Assembly (NCBI RefSeq): GCF_014529705.1
Contig: NZ_JAANIH010000039.1
Coordinates: forward strand, 1-64,000
Origin: Bradyrhizobium campsiandrae
GTDB lineage: Bacteria; Pseudomonadota; Alphaproteobacteria; Rhizobiales; Xanthobacteraceae
Direction of reading: 5' to 3'
DNA: 64,000 nt
Shown: positions 1 through 12,100 of the stretch, piece after piece
Numbering within the stretch: the first letter of the stretch is position 1
Layout of the letters: every line of letters begins with the position of its first letter
Notes under the pieces: model-generated
Databases searched by the model: none
What the model was told of the DNA's origin: nothing
What the model saw: the letters and a program-made list of their open reading frames with translations, nothing else
Made by a program: the position numbers and the translations under genes

Positions 1-1
1 C

Positions 2-670
2 GACGAGGTCGTCGGCCTGATGAACGGGCTCGCCAAGCCCGCGAAGGGACAAGTCGACCCGTCGAGCCCGTGGTTCGGCAAGCCGAGCTTTGACTTGAAG
101 TACGATCTTGCCGCGGCGAAGAAGCTGGTCGAGGAAGCCGGCTACTCAAAAGCCAAGCCGCTGAAGACCACCTTCATCATCGCGCAGGGAGGCACCGGCC
201 AGATGCTGTCGCTGCCGATGAACGAATTCCTGCAGCAGAGCTTCAAGGAAATCGGCATCGACGTCGATTTCAAGGTGGTCGAGCTCGAGACGCTCTACAC
301 CCATTGGCGCAAGGGTGCCGCCGACGAGATCAACGCCGGCATCACCGCCAACAACATCGCTTACGTCACGTCCGATCCGCTCTACGCCATCGTCCGCTTC
401 TTCGCCTCCGACCAGATCGCACCCGTCGGCGTCAACTGGGGCGGCTACAAGAATCCCAAGGTCGACGCCCTGATCAACGAGGCCAAGCAGACCTTCGACA
501 CCGCCAAGCAGGACGAGCTGATCGCGCAGGCGCATGCGCTGGTGGTCGACGATGCCGTGCTGGTCTGGGTCGTCCACGACACCAACCCGCACGCGCTGTC
601 GCCGAAGATCAAGCAGTTCGTGCAGGCACAGCACTGGTTCCAGGACCTGACGACGATCGGGGTGGAGTGA
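2..670 (+). CDS. Peptide/nickel-type ABC transporter substrate-binding protein, C-terminal part (SBP_bac_5)
   Basis: An open frame runs in from the left edge and stops at TGA 668-670, so only the last ~220 residues of a protein normally ~500-530 long are present. The segment has the usual C-terminal lobe features of family 5 solute-binding proteins: 'YDLAAAKKLVEEAGY', then 'MNEFLQQSFKEIGIDVDF', and a closing 'LIAQAHALVVDDAVLVWVVHD'. Such proteins bind oligopeptides, nickel or opines in the periplasm and deliver them to Dpp/Opp-type permeases. The partner permease genes would be expected outside the window, because the next gene is unrelated and on the other strand. The substrate cannot be told from this fragment. 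Confidence 0.88.
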   Translation, partial: DEVVGLMNGLAKPAKGQVDPSSPWFGKPSFDLKYDLAAAKKLVEEAGYSKAKPLKTTFIIAQGGTGQMLSLPMNEFLQQSFKEIGIDVDFKVVELETLYTHWRKGAADEINAGITANNIAYVTSDPLYAIVRFFASDQIAPVGVNWGGYKNPKVDALINEAKQTFDTAKQDELIAQAHALVVDDAVLVWVVHDTNPHALSPKIKQFVQAQHWFQDLTTIGVE

Positions 671-689
671 GGACACAGGCACAGCTACC

Positions 690-829
690 GTAGGGTGGGT
701 CAGCTCTGCAGATGCGCGAAGAGCATCTGCAGAGCGTAACCCACCATGCTTCCGCGAATGCCGACCGAAGTTGGTGGGTTACGCTCAACGGATTGCGCTT
801 CGCGCATCCGCTGAGCTAACCCACCCTAC
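690..829. repeat. Palindromic intergenic repeat, GTAGGGTGGGT family
   Basis: The outer ends are an exact inverted repeat: GTAGGGTGGGT at 690-700 and ACCCACCCTAC at 819-829. Two smaller hairpins lie inside, one built on CTCTGCAGATGC/GCATCTGCAGAG and one around 778-820. It sits between the convergent substrate-binding protein and cyclase genes, so it may also end transcription from both sides. Elements of this kind are dispersed in Bradyrhizobium genomes. Confidence 0.8.
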
Positions 830-841
830 AAACCACACATC

Positions 842-3076
842 CTATTTCGTCAGCAACGCATACGCGCCGGTCCAGCCCTCCGGCGGCGGATTGGCTTTGA
901 ACTCCTCGATGCGAGCTTCGTACAGCTTGAACAGCTTTTCCAGCGTATCGGCATCTTCGCTGCGGCGGCCGCGCTCGATGGCATCGAGTGCGCCCTGCCA
1001 GTCGCGGCCACGGTAGCAGCCGAGCATCTCGATGGTGATGTTGCGCAGGCGCTGGAACGCGGCCGACTGCATCACGTCCTCGCGGCCGGCAATGGCATAG
1101 ATCACCTCCGGCTCGGTCTTGCCCTTGACCATGATGAAGTCGAGCTCGAGGATCGCGAACCTGTCCTTGGCGGCGAGCGCGGTGCGGGAGCCGACGATGA
1201 TCGGGAAGCCGTATTCCTTGGTCTGGCCCTCCAGGCGCGAGGCCAGGTTGACGCTGTCGCCGAGCACCGAATAGTTCTTCTTCAGGTCGGACCCCATGTT
1301 GCCGACCACGCCGATACCGGTGTTGAGGCCGATGCCGACATTGAGCGGAATGTAGACGTGGCCGCCATGGGCCGCTTCCTGCTCGCGCTCGGCGTTGACG
1401 ACGTCGATCTTCTCGAGCATCCGGATCGCGGCCTCGCAGGCATGGACCTGGTGCTCGGCATCGTCGAGCGGTGCGTTCCAGAACGCCATGATGGCATCGC
1501 CCATATATTTGTCGACGTAGCCGTTCTGTTCGATGATCACGTCCGTGAGCGGCGTCAGGAAGCGGTTCATCAGCGTGATCAGGCCTTGCGGATCGTGCTT
1601 GTAGCTCTCCGAGATCGTGGTGAAGCCGCGTACGTCGGAGAACATGATCGTGAGCTCGCGCTCCTCGCCGCCGAGCACGACCTTCTCCGGCGATTGCGCC
1701 AGCTGCTCGACCAGCACGGGCGACATGTATTGCGCGAAGATGCCGCGGATCTGCACGCGCTGGCGCTGCTCGCGCACGAAGCTCGCGAAGATGAAGGTCA
1801 GGTAGATCGCGGTGGTCGACAGCAGCGGATAGGTGAAGTCGATCAGATAGCGGGACTTCCAGTAGGAGAACCACGAGGTGCCGACCAGCACCGCGGCAAA
1901 CATCGCGCCCGCCAGCACCAGCCGGACGGGACCGAGGTTCGGCGTGAAGATGATGACGAGGATGCCGATGATGACCGCGGCGAGCATCTCGACACCGAGC
2001 GCATAGCTCGGTTGCGAGATCACCGCTTTGCTCAGCACGCTTTCGAGCACCTGGGCGTGGATCTCGACTCCCGGCATGGTCGAGGACACCGGCGTGGTCT
2101 TGATGTCGTTCAGACCGGCGGCGGAGGTGCCGATCAGCACCAGCTTGCCGCGGATCATGCTCGGCGGCACAGTGTTGTCGAGCACGTCGGCCGCCGAGAC
2201 GTAGATCGTGGGATCGCGGCGGGCGTAGTGGATCCAGAGCTGGCCGTTCTTGTCGGTCGGGATCTCGAAGCCCTTGAGGCGGATGGCGCGAATGCCGGTC
2301 TTCTCGGTCCTGAGCAGCAGTGTCGGCGTTCCCGTGATGACCCGCAGGATCTCCAGGCTCAGCGAGGGCATGATGTTGCCCTGGGCGCGCATGATCATCG
2401 GCACCCGGCGGATCAGGCCGTCGCGCTCGGTCTTGATCGAGAACAGGCCACGGCCGGCGGCAACCTTCTCGATGACTGGCACGTTGCGCAGCAGGCCGGG
2501 GAATTCGAACAGGAATTTGTCGGCATCCGCCTCGCCGACCGTCGCGACGCCGGTGAAGGGCAGCGTCTTGTCGAGCTCGCCCCCGACCTCCGGCTGGCCG
2601 GTCTCGCCCAGCACCACGCGGGAGCGCTTGATCGCCTCGGACAGAATCTGGTCGTTGCTCGGCAGCTCGCGCAGGCGGGTGCGGGTGACTTCATCCAGAT
2701 AGCGCATCTGGTTGGCGACGAGGTCCGGATTGAGCCGATCGGCCTCCGAGAACACCACGTCGAAACCGATCGCCACCGCGCCGAGATTGGTGAGGTTGAT
2801 GATCATGTCCGCGATCCGCGTTCGCGGCCACGGCCATTGGCCGAACCTGGCGAGGCTCTTGTCGTCGATGTCGATGATGGTGACCGGCCGCACCTCCTTC
2901 TTGTCGCGCGGATCGAGCAACTGGAATATGTCGAAGACGCGAAGCCGCAGCTCCTGGACCGGCGGCGGATCCCAGACGCGCAAGCTTGCGAAGACGACCA
3001 GCAGCCCAAGGCACACCAGCCGCGCCAAGCCGAACTTTCGCGCGAACCACCGGCGCAGAATTTTGAGACGTTTCAT
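842..3076 (-). CDS. CHASE2-domain adenylate cyclase (class III), membrane-bound
   Basis: 744 residues. An N-terminal membrane helix (about 17-33) is followed by an extracytoplasmic CHASE2 sensor (about 35-360), with the typical 'VTIIDIDDKSLARFGQWPW' and 'GFDVVFSEADRLNP' signatures. Next come three closely spaced transmembrane helices (about 370-445) and a C-terminal class III nucleotide cyclase domain. Both metal-binding aspartates are visible ('MFSDVRGF' and 'KYMGDAIMAFW'), as is the purine-recognition and transition-state stretch 'VLGDSVNLASRLEG'. The Lys and Asp in these motifs favour ATP, giving cAMP. It starts 56 bp after the stop of the giant FecR/VCBS protein on the same strand, so the two are probably co-transcribed. 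CHASE2 ligands are unknown. Confidence 0.92.
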   Translation of the reverse strand: MKRLKILRRWFARKFGLARLVCLGLLVVFASLRVWDPPPVQELRLRVFDIFQLLDPRDKKEVRPVTIIDIDDKSLARFGQWPWPRTRIADMIINLTNLGAVAIGFDVVFSEADRLNPDLVANQMRYLDEVTRTRLRELPSNDQILSEAIKRSRVVLGETGQPEVGGELDKTLPFTGVATVGEADADKFLFEFPGLLRNVPVIEKVAAGRGLFSIKTERDGLIRRVPMIMRAQGNIMPSLSLEILRVITGTPTLLLRTEKTGIRAIRLKGFEIPTDKNGQLWIHYARRDPTIYVSAADVLDNTVPPSMIRGKLVLIGTSAAGLNDIKTTPVSSTMPGVEIHAQVLESVLSKAVISQPSYALGVEMLAAVIIGILVIIFTPNLGPVRLVLAGAMFAAVLVGTSWFSYWKSRYLIDFTYPLLSTTAIYLTFIFASFVREQRQRVQIRGIFAQYMSPVLVEQLAQSPEKVVLGGEERELTIMFSDVRGFTTISESYKHDPQGLITLMNRFLTPLTDVIIEQNGYVDKYMGDAIMAFWNAPLDDAEHQVHACEAAIRMLEKIDVVNAEREQEAAHGGHVYIPLNVGIGLNTGIGVVGNMGSDLKKNYSVLGDSVNLASRLEGQTKEYGFPIIVGSRTALAAKDRFAILELDFIMVKGKTEPEVIYAIAGREDVMQSAAFQRLRNITIEMLGCYRGRDWQGALDAIERGRRSEDADTLEKLFKLYEARIEEFKANPPPEGWTGAYALLTK

Positions 3077-3132
3077 GCCGGATCAATATCACGCTTTCGC
3101 GACGAACGGCAGGGACATCGGATGGCCCCTCG

Positions 3133-6100
3133 TCAGGCGTGGAGAATGTCGTTCGCGGCGAGGTGCGTTATCCCCTTCAGGAGGATGGTGTCGGCCGCAT
3201 CGATCGTGATGAGGGTATCCGCCGGGTTTGCCGGCGACAGGCTCACATGTTGCGCCATCCAGTTGGAAATATTGCCGGTCGTCACGACGGCCCTGAGATC
3301 GATCAGATCCACACCGGAGGTGAAGTTCACGATGGTGTCGTGGTTCGAGTTGGCTGCGAACACGAACTGATCGGGCCCGACCGTTCCGAAGAACACATCC
3401 TTGCCCGTCGTCCCGGTGACGGCGAGCCTGCTCATGTCCCCTTCTTCGCGAAGATTGAAGATCAGGTTGAGCGTGTCGGTCGCACCGTGACCATCGGCCA
3501 CCGTCAGCGCAATCTTGTCAGTCGCGGGTTCGCCGCTGCCCTCATTGTAGGTCACGGTGCGCAGCAACGTATTGATGCTGGCGAGAGAACCCGATCCCGA
3601 CGACGGACCGGCACTGCTGCCCGGACCCACGGTGGTCGCGTGAAGCGTGAAAGTTTCGCCCGCGACAGCATCCGTGTCGGTGACCTTGAGGCCGCGAACC
3701 ACAATGAACTCGTCATCGTTCTGGACCACGCTGACATTGTCGATGTTGATCACGGGCGCTTCGTCGGCACCAGTGACGTTCACCTTGAACGCCGCCGTCC
3801 CCGTTGCACCATGCACGTCCGTGGTCTGGACCGTGAAATTGTCGGTGTAATTGCCTGCCGTGAGCGCGTTGATCGCCGCGGCATTCGGAACATAGCTGTA
3901 GCTGCCGTCGGCCGCGACGGTCAGCGAACCATAGAGGCCGGCAACCGTCGTCGTGGCATGGTGAGCTGCGTCGAGCACGGCATAGGTCAGCGTCGCGGTC
4001 TCGCCGCTGTCGGCATCGGTGCCGGCCAGCTTGCCGGTGAGATTGGAGAAGGTGTCGGTCGCGGCGGTGTCCACGAGGGGCCCCGTGGTGACCGGGGCCA
4101 GCGTCGGCGCATCGTTCGCGCCTGATATCGTGACCGTGACCTGCGCCGTGTCGGTGCCACCGTGATGGTCATCGAGCGTGATGGTCGAGACCACGGTCGC
4201 GGTCTGGCCCTGCCCGAGGAAATCCAGCGCGCTGTCCTTGATCGAATAGCTCCAGTCGGCGCTGCCGTTGTTCTTGCCCGATGTCAGGACCGAGAGCGCA
4301 TTCTCCAGCGCGCTCGCCTGACTCGATGTCAGGGTGAGCTGGGTGTGGCCGTCGGTGTCGAGCCAGGTCGCGGACTGGCCGGTGACCGTCGCCGTCGGCC
4401 GGTCGGTCAGGTCGACATCGGTGAAATGGATCGTGCCGCTGGCCGGACTAGACTGATCCGGGCTCGAGGAGCCCGTGACGCCGGACTGCTCCGCCACGAC
4501 CGCCGTCGGCGAGGTTTCGGCAGGATTGAAGGCCGGCTTGTCGTCGGCCGCGACGTCAGTGATCAGGGTGCCGCCATGACCGTCGCTGCTGCCAGCGAAA
4601 TGCGCATTGCTGTAGTCACCGTTGAGCTTGATCGTGATGCTGTGGCCATGGGCATCGCTGACGACAAGATTGCCGGTTTTGGCGTCGTAGGTCGCCGAGG
4701 TACCGCCGTCGTAGACGATGTTCGCCAGGTCGAGCTTGTCGGTGGTCGCGAACCCCGCAACGGCACCGGCGAAGCTCGCCGTATCGATCTGAAGCTCGGC
4801 GCTGCCGCCGCCGAAGGTGATGGTCTGCGACACCGTGGCGCCGACGTCGAGCGTCGCGCCGGCGTCGATCTTGACAGTGCCAGAGCCCGACAGCGAGCCG
4901 AACAGCGTCAGGGTGCCCGTGTGGATTTCGATCGCGCTGGTATCGGTGGTGGTGATGGCGCCTTTGATGACCGTCGTGCCCCAACTCTCGATCTCGCCGG
5001 AATTGGTGATGGCGAATGCGACGCCGTCCGCACTTGAGACCAAGGCGCCGTCGAGGAGCTTGACGTCGCCGGCATTGTCGATCGTCGACAGCGTGCCGAA
5101 CACGCTGGTGCCGGAAACCGTCCAGGTGCCGCCGCTCTCGTTGTCGAACGTCGCGCTTGCGACCGAGACGTTGCCGTTGATGTGCCCGCTGTTGTTGATC
5201 GCGATCGCGCCGCCGGTCTGGAGAATCGCGGAGGTCGTCGAGCCGACCGTCGTGGCATCGTCGGGCCCGATGGCGCCGGAATTGTCGATCAGAACGTTTC
5301 CCGTACCACCCGAAATCGAGATCGCGGCCGAGCCGCTTCCCGCAGCAATATGTCCGTGACTATCGTTGGTGATGTGAATCAGCCCGGTGCCGAGGAGGTC
5401 CTGATTCACCTCGATGCCGGCGCCAAAGGTGCCCGCGACGGTCCCATCGTTGCTGATGGTGATCTTGCCCGCGCCAAAGGCATCGGCCTCGATCCCGTAT
5501 GCACCTGTGGCGAGGCCATCGTTGGTGATGGCGACGTCGCCGCCACCATGAGCAAAAGCGACGATCGCGTGATCCGCGGCGGTGATCGAGGATCCCGCCT
5601 CCGCAGTCACCGTGACGTTGCCAAGCCCCCAAGTGAAGGCCTGGATGCCTTCGCCCGCCGCGACGATTGTTGCGTCGCTATCCACCGTCACATCGCCATA
5701 GACGGTGGTCGGAGTGCCCGTCGAGAAGCTGAGGCCTGGCGTGTAGCCGGCGGCAATGCCGGCCGACGGCGAGCCGTCGACATTGACCGTGGGACCCGAA
5801 TTGATCGTCCCATGCGCAATCACGGAGATCGTGCTGCCAACATCCTTGGCAATCGCCGTTGCCGAGTTGATCGCAACGATGCCGCCGGAGCCTGATGTGA
5901 TGGCACTGCCGGCTTCGGTGGTGACGGTCACGTCGCCGGAGCCGAAGCTACGCGCGCGAATACCATTGGCCGAGCTGCCGGTGACCGCCCCGCCGGCATC
6001 GATCGTGATGTCGCCATCGCCGTGAGTCGTCGCCTCGATGCCGAAGGCGCCGCCGGCCGCACCGCCGTGCTGGGTGATCGAGATGTCGCCGGCATTGGCG

Positions 6101-9100
6101 GCGTTGAGGTTCTCGACGAGAATGCCTTCCGAATTTGCGCCGCTGCCGGTCGCCGTTCCGGTCAAATTGTCGATGGTGATGTTGCCGAAGCCCGTGGCGC
6201 TGTCGCGCAGCGTGATGCCGTTGCCGGCAAGGCCGGCGATGTTCCCGGTCGCGGTGAGCGAGATGTCGCCGGTGCCGTTCTCGGTGACGACAACACCATT
6301 GGCCGCGCCTTTCAGCGCGCCCGAGGGCGTCAGCACGATATTGGCGGGCTTTGCCGAGGTGCCGCCGCTCGCCGTGAAGTCAAGCGCGTCACCGCTCGAC
6401 GCCGCGATATCGGCCGCGCCCGCGACCTTGAATATGCCGCCCTTCGACGACTGGCCGGCGATGGTGCCGGTGAAGCCCTGGCCGGCGACCTTGTCGAGCA
6501 GGAGCGTGTCGGCGCCGCCGGCGAAGGTCACGGTCTGCGCCGTCGCTCCCGCGAGCTCCAACGTTGCGCCGTCATCGATAACCAGCGTGCCGATGCCGGT
6601 CAGGCCGGCGGAGAGGTTCAGTGTCCCCGCCTCTACCTCGATCGTGCCGGTGTTGGTGACCCCGGCCGAGATCGTGTTGAGGCCGGAGACGCCGTAGAGA
6701 TGACCGGAATTGGTAAGGCTGCCGCCGTTGATCGAGGCTGCCGTCAGATAGAGTTTCGAGACGCCGTCGACCGTGACGGCGCCGCCATCATTGGTCACAC
6801 CAAGGCTCGACAGCTTCAAAATGCCGCCGTTGATCGCCTTGATATCAGCGGTGTTGACGATGTGCTCGCCAACGACATCGAGCTCGCCACCATTGGCCTG
6901 GAGAAGGTGGCTGTTGGTCAGCGTATGGATCAGGGCAGGGTCGATCGTCAGCTTGCCACTGGTGACCGATATCGTGCCGGTGTTGGTGATGTCGGCGTCG
7001 GTGATGGCGCTGGTGCCTGTCGATTCCAGCGTGCCCGCTATCGTCATCGTGCCGCCGGCGATGGTCGCATCGGAAAGATCGAGCGTCGAGCCGGTTTCGA
7101 CAAACACCGCACCGTCGGTGTTGGTCACAGTCGTCGAGATCAGCTTCAAGACGCCGTCGTTGATCGCGGACAGCGCTCCGGTGTTGCTGACGGCTTCTCC
7201 GTCGATGTCGAGCTCGGCATTGTTGGCCCGGATCGTGCCGCCGTCGTTGGTGATCACAGGCGCGGGCGTCGTCGCCGCCAACGTCAGCAGGCCGCCGAGT
7301 GTGGATTCCAGCAGATAAGTGTTCGAGATGCTGGTATCGGTGATCGCGCTGATACCCGATGACACAAGCGTCCCGGCGATGGTGAGCGCACCGCCGGTCA
7401 GGGTAGCGCCAGCCAGCGTCAGCTTCCGGTCGGCCTCGACCTTGACGGTGCCGCCATTGGCGATGGCGCTCGCCGACACGGTTGCGTCGCCGAATGACAG
7501 AACGACGCCGCTCCCGACCGTCACGACTCCCTTGTTCAGGGTCGCATGGCCATCGATCGCGCTGTCGCCGGTGACACCAATCGCGCCGCCCGAGGCGCCG
7601 TTGTAGTTGTTGATGATGCCGCCGCTGATCTCGGTGCCCGACAGCGTGAGGATCTGGCCGTCATCGATCTGCACCGTCCCCTTGTTGGTCACGATATCAT
7701 TGAGCAGCGCCGCAGCACCCGCGATCTCCAGCGTGCCGTTGTTGGCGACAGGACCGCCCTGGATCCTGGAACCACCCTTGAGCTGGACCGTACTATCGAG
7801 CTCGATGCCGGCATTGTCGGTGATGACCGAGCCCGACACCGTGATGCCGTTCAGGGTCAGCTTGGCGTCGGCGGTCACCACGCTGGTGCTCAGCGTTGCG
7901 CCCCCGTCGATCTTGCTGGCGACGGTCACGTCGATCGCGCCGGCGCCGTTGATCGCACCGCCCGAAATCTCCGTGCCGGACAGCGTCAGCGTCTGGCTGC
8001 CGTCGACTTGAAGGGTGCCGTTGTTGGTGACGACGTCATTGAGCAGCGCCGCAGCGCCCGCGATATCCAGCTTGCCGTTGTTGGTGACAGGGCCGCCTTG
8101 GATCTTGGCGCTGTCCTGGAGCTTGACGGTGTTGTCCAGCTCGATGCTGGAATTATCGGTGATGGTCGATCCCGACACCGTGATGCCGTTGAGCGTCAGT
8201 TTGGCGTCGGCGATGACTGCACTGGTGCTCAGCGTGGCACCGCCGTCGATCTTGCTGGCGACCGTGACGTCGATCGCGCCGGCGCCGTTGATCGCACCGC
8301 CCGAAATCTCCGTGCCGGACAGCGTCAGCGTCTGGCTGCCGTCGACCTGCACGGTGCCGTTATTGGTCACGACGTCATTGAGCAGCGCTGCAGCGCCCGC
8401 GATCTCCAGCTTGCCGTTGTTGGTGACAGGGCCGCCCTGGATCTTGGCGCCGTCCTGGAGCTTGACGGTGTTGTCCAGCTCGATGCTGGAATTATCGGTG
8501 ATGGTCGATCCCGACACCGTGATGCCGTTGAGCGTCAGTTTGGCGTCGGCGATGATTGCGCTGGTGCTCAGCGTGGCAGCGCCGTCGATCTTGCTGGCGA
8601 CCGTGACGTCGATCGTGCCGGTGCCATCGATGGCTCCGCCGGAAATCTCCGTGTTCGACAGCGTCAGCGCCTGGCTGCCGTCGACCTGCACGGTGCCGTT
8701 ATTGGTCACGACGTCGTTAAGCAGCGTCGCAGCACCCGAGATCTCCAGCGTGCCAGCGTTGGTCACATGACCGCCCTGGATCCTGGCGCCACCCTTGAGC
8801 TGGACCGTGTTATCGAGCTCGATGCTGGCGTTGTCGGAGATGACCGAGGCCGACACCGTGATGCCGTCGAGCGTCAGCTTGGCATCGGCCGTGACCGTCG
8901 CGACGCTGAGCGTGGCACCCTTGTCGATGGTGCTGGCGCCGATGACATCGATGCTGCCGACGCCTTTGATCGCACCGCCGCTGATCGTGGCATCGTTCAG
9001 GATCAACGCGGCGTCGACAACGACTTTGCCGCTGGAGTTATCGACAGTAGAGCCCGGACCAATCGCGAGCGCGCCTGTGAGCACCTCGATGATTCCGGCA

Positions 9101-12100
9101 TTGGTCACCGCCTCGTCATTGAGCGCATTGCCCGCGCCGCTGACATCGAGGGTACCGTTGTTTTTCAGGACACCGTTGCTCAGCACGGCATTGCCGGTGA
9201 GGTCGAGCTCGCCGTTGTTCGTGACCGTGCCGGTACCTGGCAGCACAAGGGTGAACGTGCTGTCGCTCTCGCCACCTTCGATCGCCGCCGCTCCGGGGAG
9301 GACAACGATCTTTCCGCCGTCGATGGTCGCACCGTTGACGATCAGCTTGCCATCGCCATCGACAGTGAGGTCGCCTTGATTGTTGACATCGGAGCCCTGG
9401 TCAATCGTCAATACACGATCGGCAAGAACCTCGATCTTGCCAGCGTTGTGGACGGCCTCGTTTGCGAACTCGGCCACGCCTTGGACGTAGACACCGCCGA
9501 AATTATCGACGTCCAGCGCACCGTTTTCGATCAGGCTGGCACCCTCCAGCACCAATGCACCCATAATGTTAAGAGTGCCGCCATCGATCGTTGCGCCGTC
9601 AACGATCAGATTCGCCGCGGAATCGACCTGCACGGTACCGCCGGCATTGGCAATGCTGGCGCTCAGTTGCAGCGGTCCGCCGGAAAGTGCAATCGTGCCG
9701 GAATTGACGATGGTGGTCAGCGTATCGATCGTCCCGCCCGCGGCCAGCGTGAGGTAGCCCGCATTGGTAATCGCGGCGGTATTGATAACGACCTCGCCGT
9801 TCGTCCTGGTGATCGTCTCGACATCGATCGCGCCGCCGACGAGAACAGTGCCATCTGCAGCATTGGTGAACTTGGCGTCGGCATTGAGCTTGAGCTCGCC
9901 GGCGAGCGTCAGCGTGCTGTGATTGACCACCTCCGGCGCTGTGTGGCCGGCCGTCTTGTCGTAATCGTCCATCGTCAGCGACTTGCCGAACGCCGCTATG
10001 TCGATGGTGACGGGATAGGACGGGGTCAGCCCATGCAGCTGATCGGTGATGACGATGACGTCGTCATCGATCGTCGGCGCGACGCCTGTTTCCCAGTTGG
10101 CGCCGGTCTTCCAGAAGCCGCCCGAGGGCTTGTTGGTCGCGATCCACACCACGGCAGGCGCATCGGTGCCCGTGATCGTGACCGTGATGGTCTGGTCCGA
10201 GGTTGCCCCTTGCGAATCCGTGACCGTGACGGTGTAGGTCAGGGTCAGCACCTCACCCTTCGGGATGAAGTCGGCGAGATAGACAGGAATATCTCCGAGC
10301 GACCAATTCACCGTCCCCGTGCCGGACCCGGTGCTGTCGTGGCCGGACGCGATCGAGACCGAGAGGTCGGCCGCGAAGAAGTCGTGGATGCTCTGGGGTA
10401 CCGTCCCGCCGGGCAGGACCGCGCTGAATTTGGACACCGCCACCGTGTGCGTGTCGGTCAGGTCGACGTCGGTGAAGGTCAGCGTCCCCGCCGTCGGCAC
10501 CTTGGTGGCGAGCGAGCCGCCTGCCGTGCTGGTGCCGCCCGAAAACGTGATGGTCGGAACGCTGGTGGTGATCACCGGCTTGTCGTTTGTGCCCGTGATC
10601 GTGATGGTGATCGGGAAGTCATTCGATTCAGGATTGATTGCGAAATTGTCGTTGACGTGGACCATGTAGGTCAATGTCAGCGTTTCGCCGGCCCCGAGGA
10701 AATCGAAGACGTGGTCGGGGATCGTGTAGGTGAGGGTCGCAGAACCGTTGTTGGTGTTGCCCGCGTCGGCGGCCACGCTGATCTGGATCTGCGTTGCCGC
10801 GATGTCCTGCTTCTGCAGAGCATTGAGCGAACCGGTGACGTCGTGTTTGCCGGCGTCCATGTAGACGTAGTTCGGTGCCGCACCGAGGTCCACCGACACC
10901 GTCGGTCGATCGCCCAGGTTTTGATCGACGAAGTTGATCCGGATCGTGACCGTGTCGGGACCGACGGCCGCGCCGTTCGCATCCGCGCGGTCGGCGGTCG
11001 CGCCCGCGTGTTCTTTCAACGCGAACGATGACGTCGCGGTGCCATTGGCATCGAGACTCGCCGCACGGGGTGCGCCGGGGAAGCGGTCGGCCCCCTTGTC
11101 CTGCCCGCTCTGCCCAGGGGTGGTGCCACTGTTGCCCGGGTTGGTGAAGGTCGCGGTCGCGGTGGCGCCGGTGTCCGTCTTGATCACGACGATGTTGCCG
11201 TTCTGCGTGATCGTGTCGGTGAAGTTGGTGGTGAGCTTGGTGTTGGTGTTGTTGTCCGTGAACTTGAGCGTGAACACGTCCGTGATCAGCTTTTGCACGT
11301 CAGGCGACAGCAGCGCATTGGTGACCGAGACGTTGCCGCCGCTGATCTGGATCATCTGGCCGGCCTGGTTGACCGTCGCGATCGGCAGCAGCGTCAGCTT
11401 GTCGAACAGGATGTAGGAGCCGGTGGTGCCGTTGGGCTCGACCAGCACCTGGAAATTCGCCTGCGGCTGCGGATCGCCGCCGCCGGAGGGGACGACGAAG
11501 TTGATCTCCGTCAGCACCGCCGTGCCGCGGATGCCCATGGTGGCGACCGGCGTGTCGATCTTCATGTCGCCGTGCTTGGCGGTCTCACCGGCGACGAAGG
11601 TGATGGTGCCGGCGACGAGACTCAGCAGCGAGGAATTGTTCGACCCGTTGGGGTCGTAGACCATCTCGTTCAGCACCATCCTGGCGTTGGAGGACAGGCC
11701 GAACACGGTGCCGTCGATGAAGGTGACGCCGAGTGTCGAGTCCGAGCCGGTAGAGACCACGTCGCCCTTCTCGACGTTGTCGCCATTGTTCAGGATCACC
11801 GAGACGCCGTTGCGGATCGCTGTCGCACTGCCGGTCAGCTTGGTGACGTGGCCGATGACCTGCGCGGCGGCGGCCCCGGGTGCGGCCTGCGCAACCTGGA
11901 CGTAGCCGGTGAGGGCGTTGACGATGTCGCCGGTGAGATGGGCGCCGTCGGGCGAGGCGATCGCCGCGCGCTTGTCGCCCCTGAAATAGTCGTGAAGGAC
12001 GACATCGTGGCCGTCATGGGACAGCACGAGATCGAGACCGCTGCGCTTGAAATCACCGTGGAAGATCAGATTGGGATCGGCAATGACGACCGCGCCGTCG

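Noticed and set aside
1358..3370. 670-codon plus-strand frame over the cyclase
   Set aside because: Shadow of the adenylate cyclase. It crosses two genes and has no recognisable protein features.
7612..9306. Tandem repeat considered as a CRISPR-like array
   Set aside because: The 339-bp units are coding, in frame and contiguous without unique spacers.
7546..11031. 1161-codon open frame on the plus strand opposite the giant protein gene
   Set aside because: It is an Arg/Asp/Gly-rich shadow produced by the repetitive GC-rich coding strand. It has no domain, and the minus frame has clear FecR/VCBS domains.
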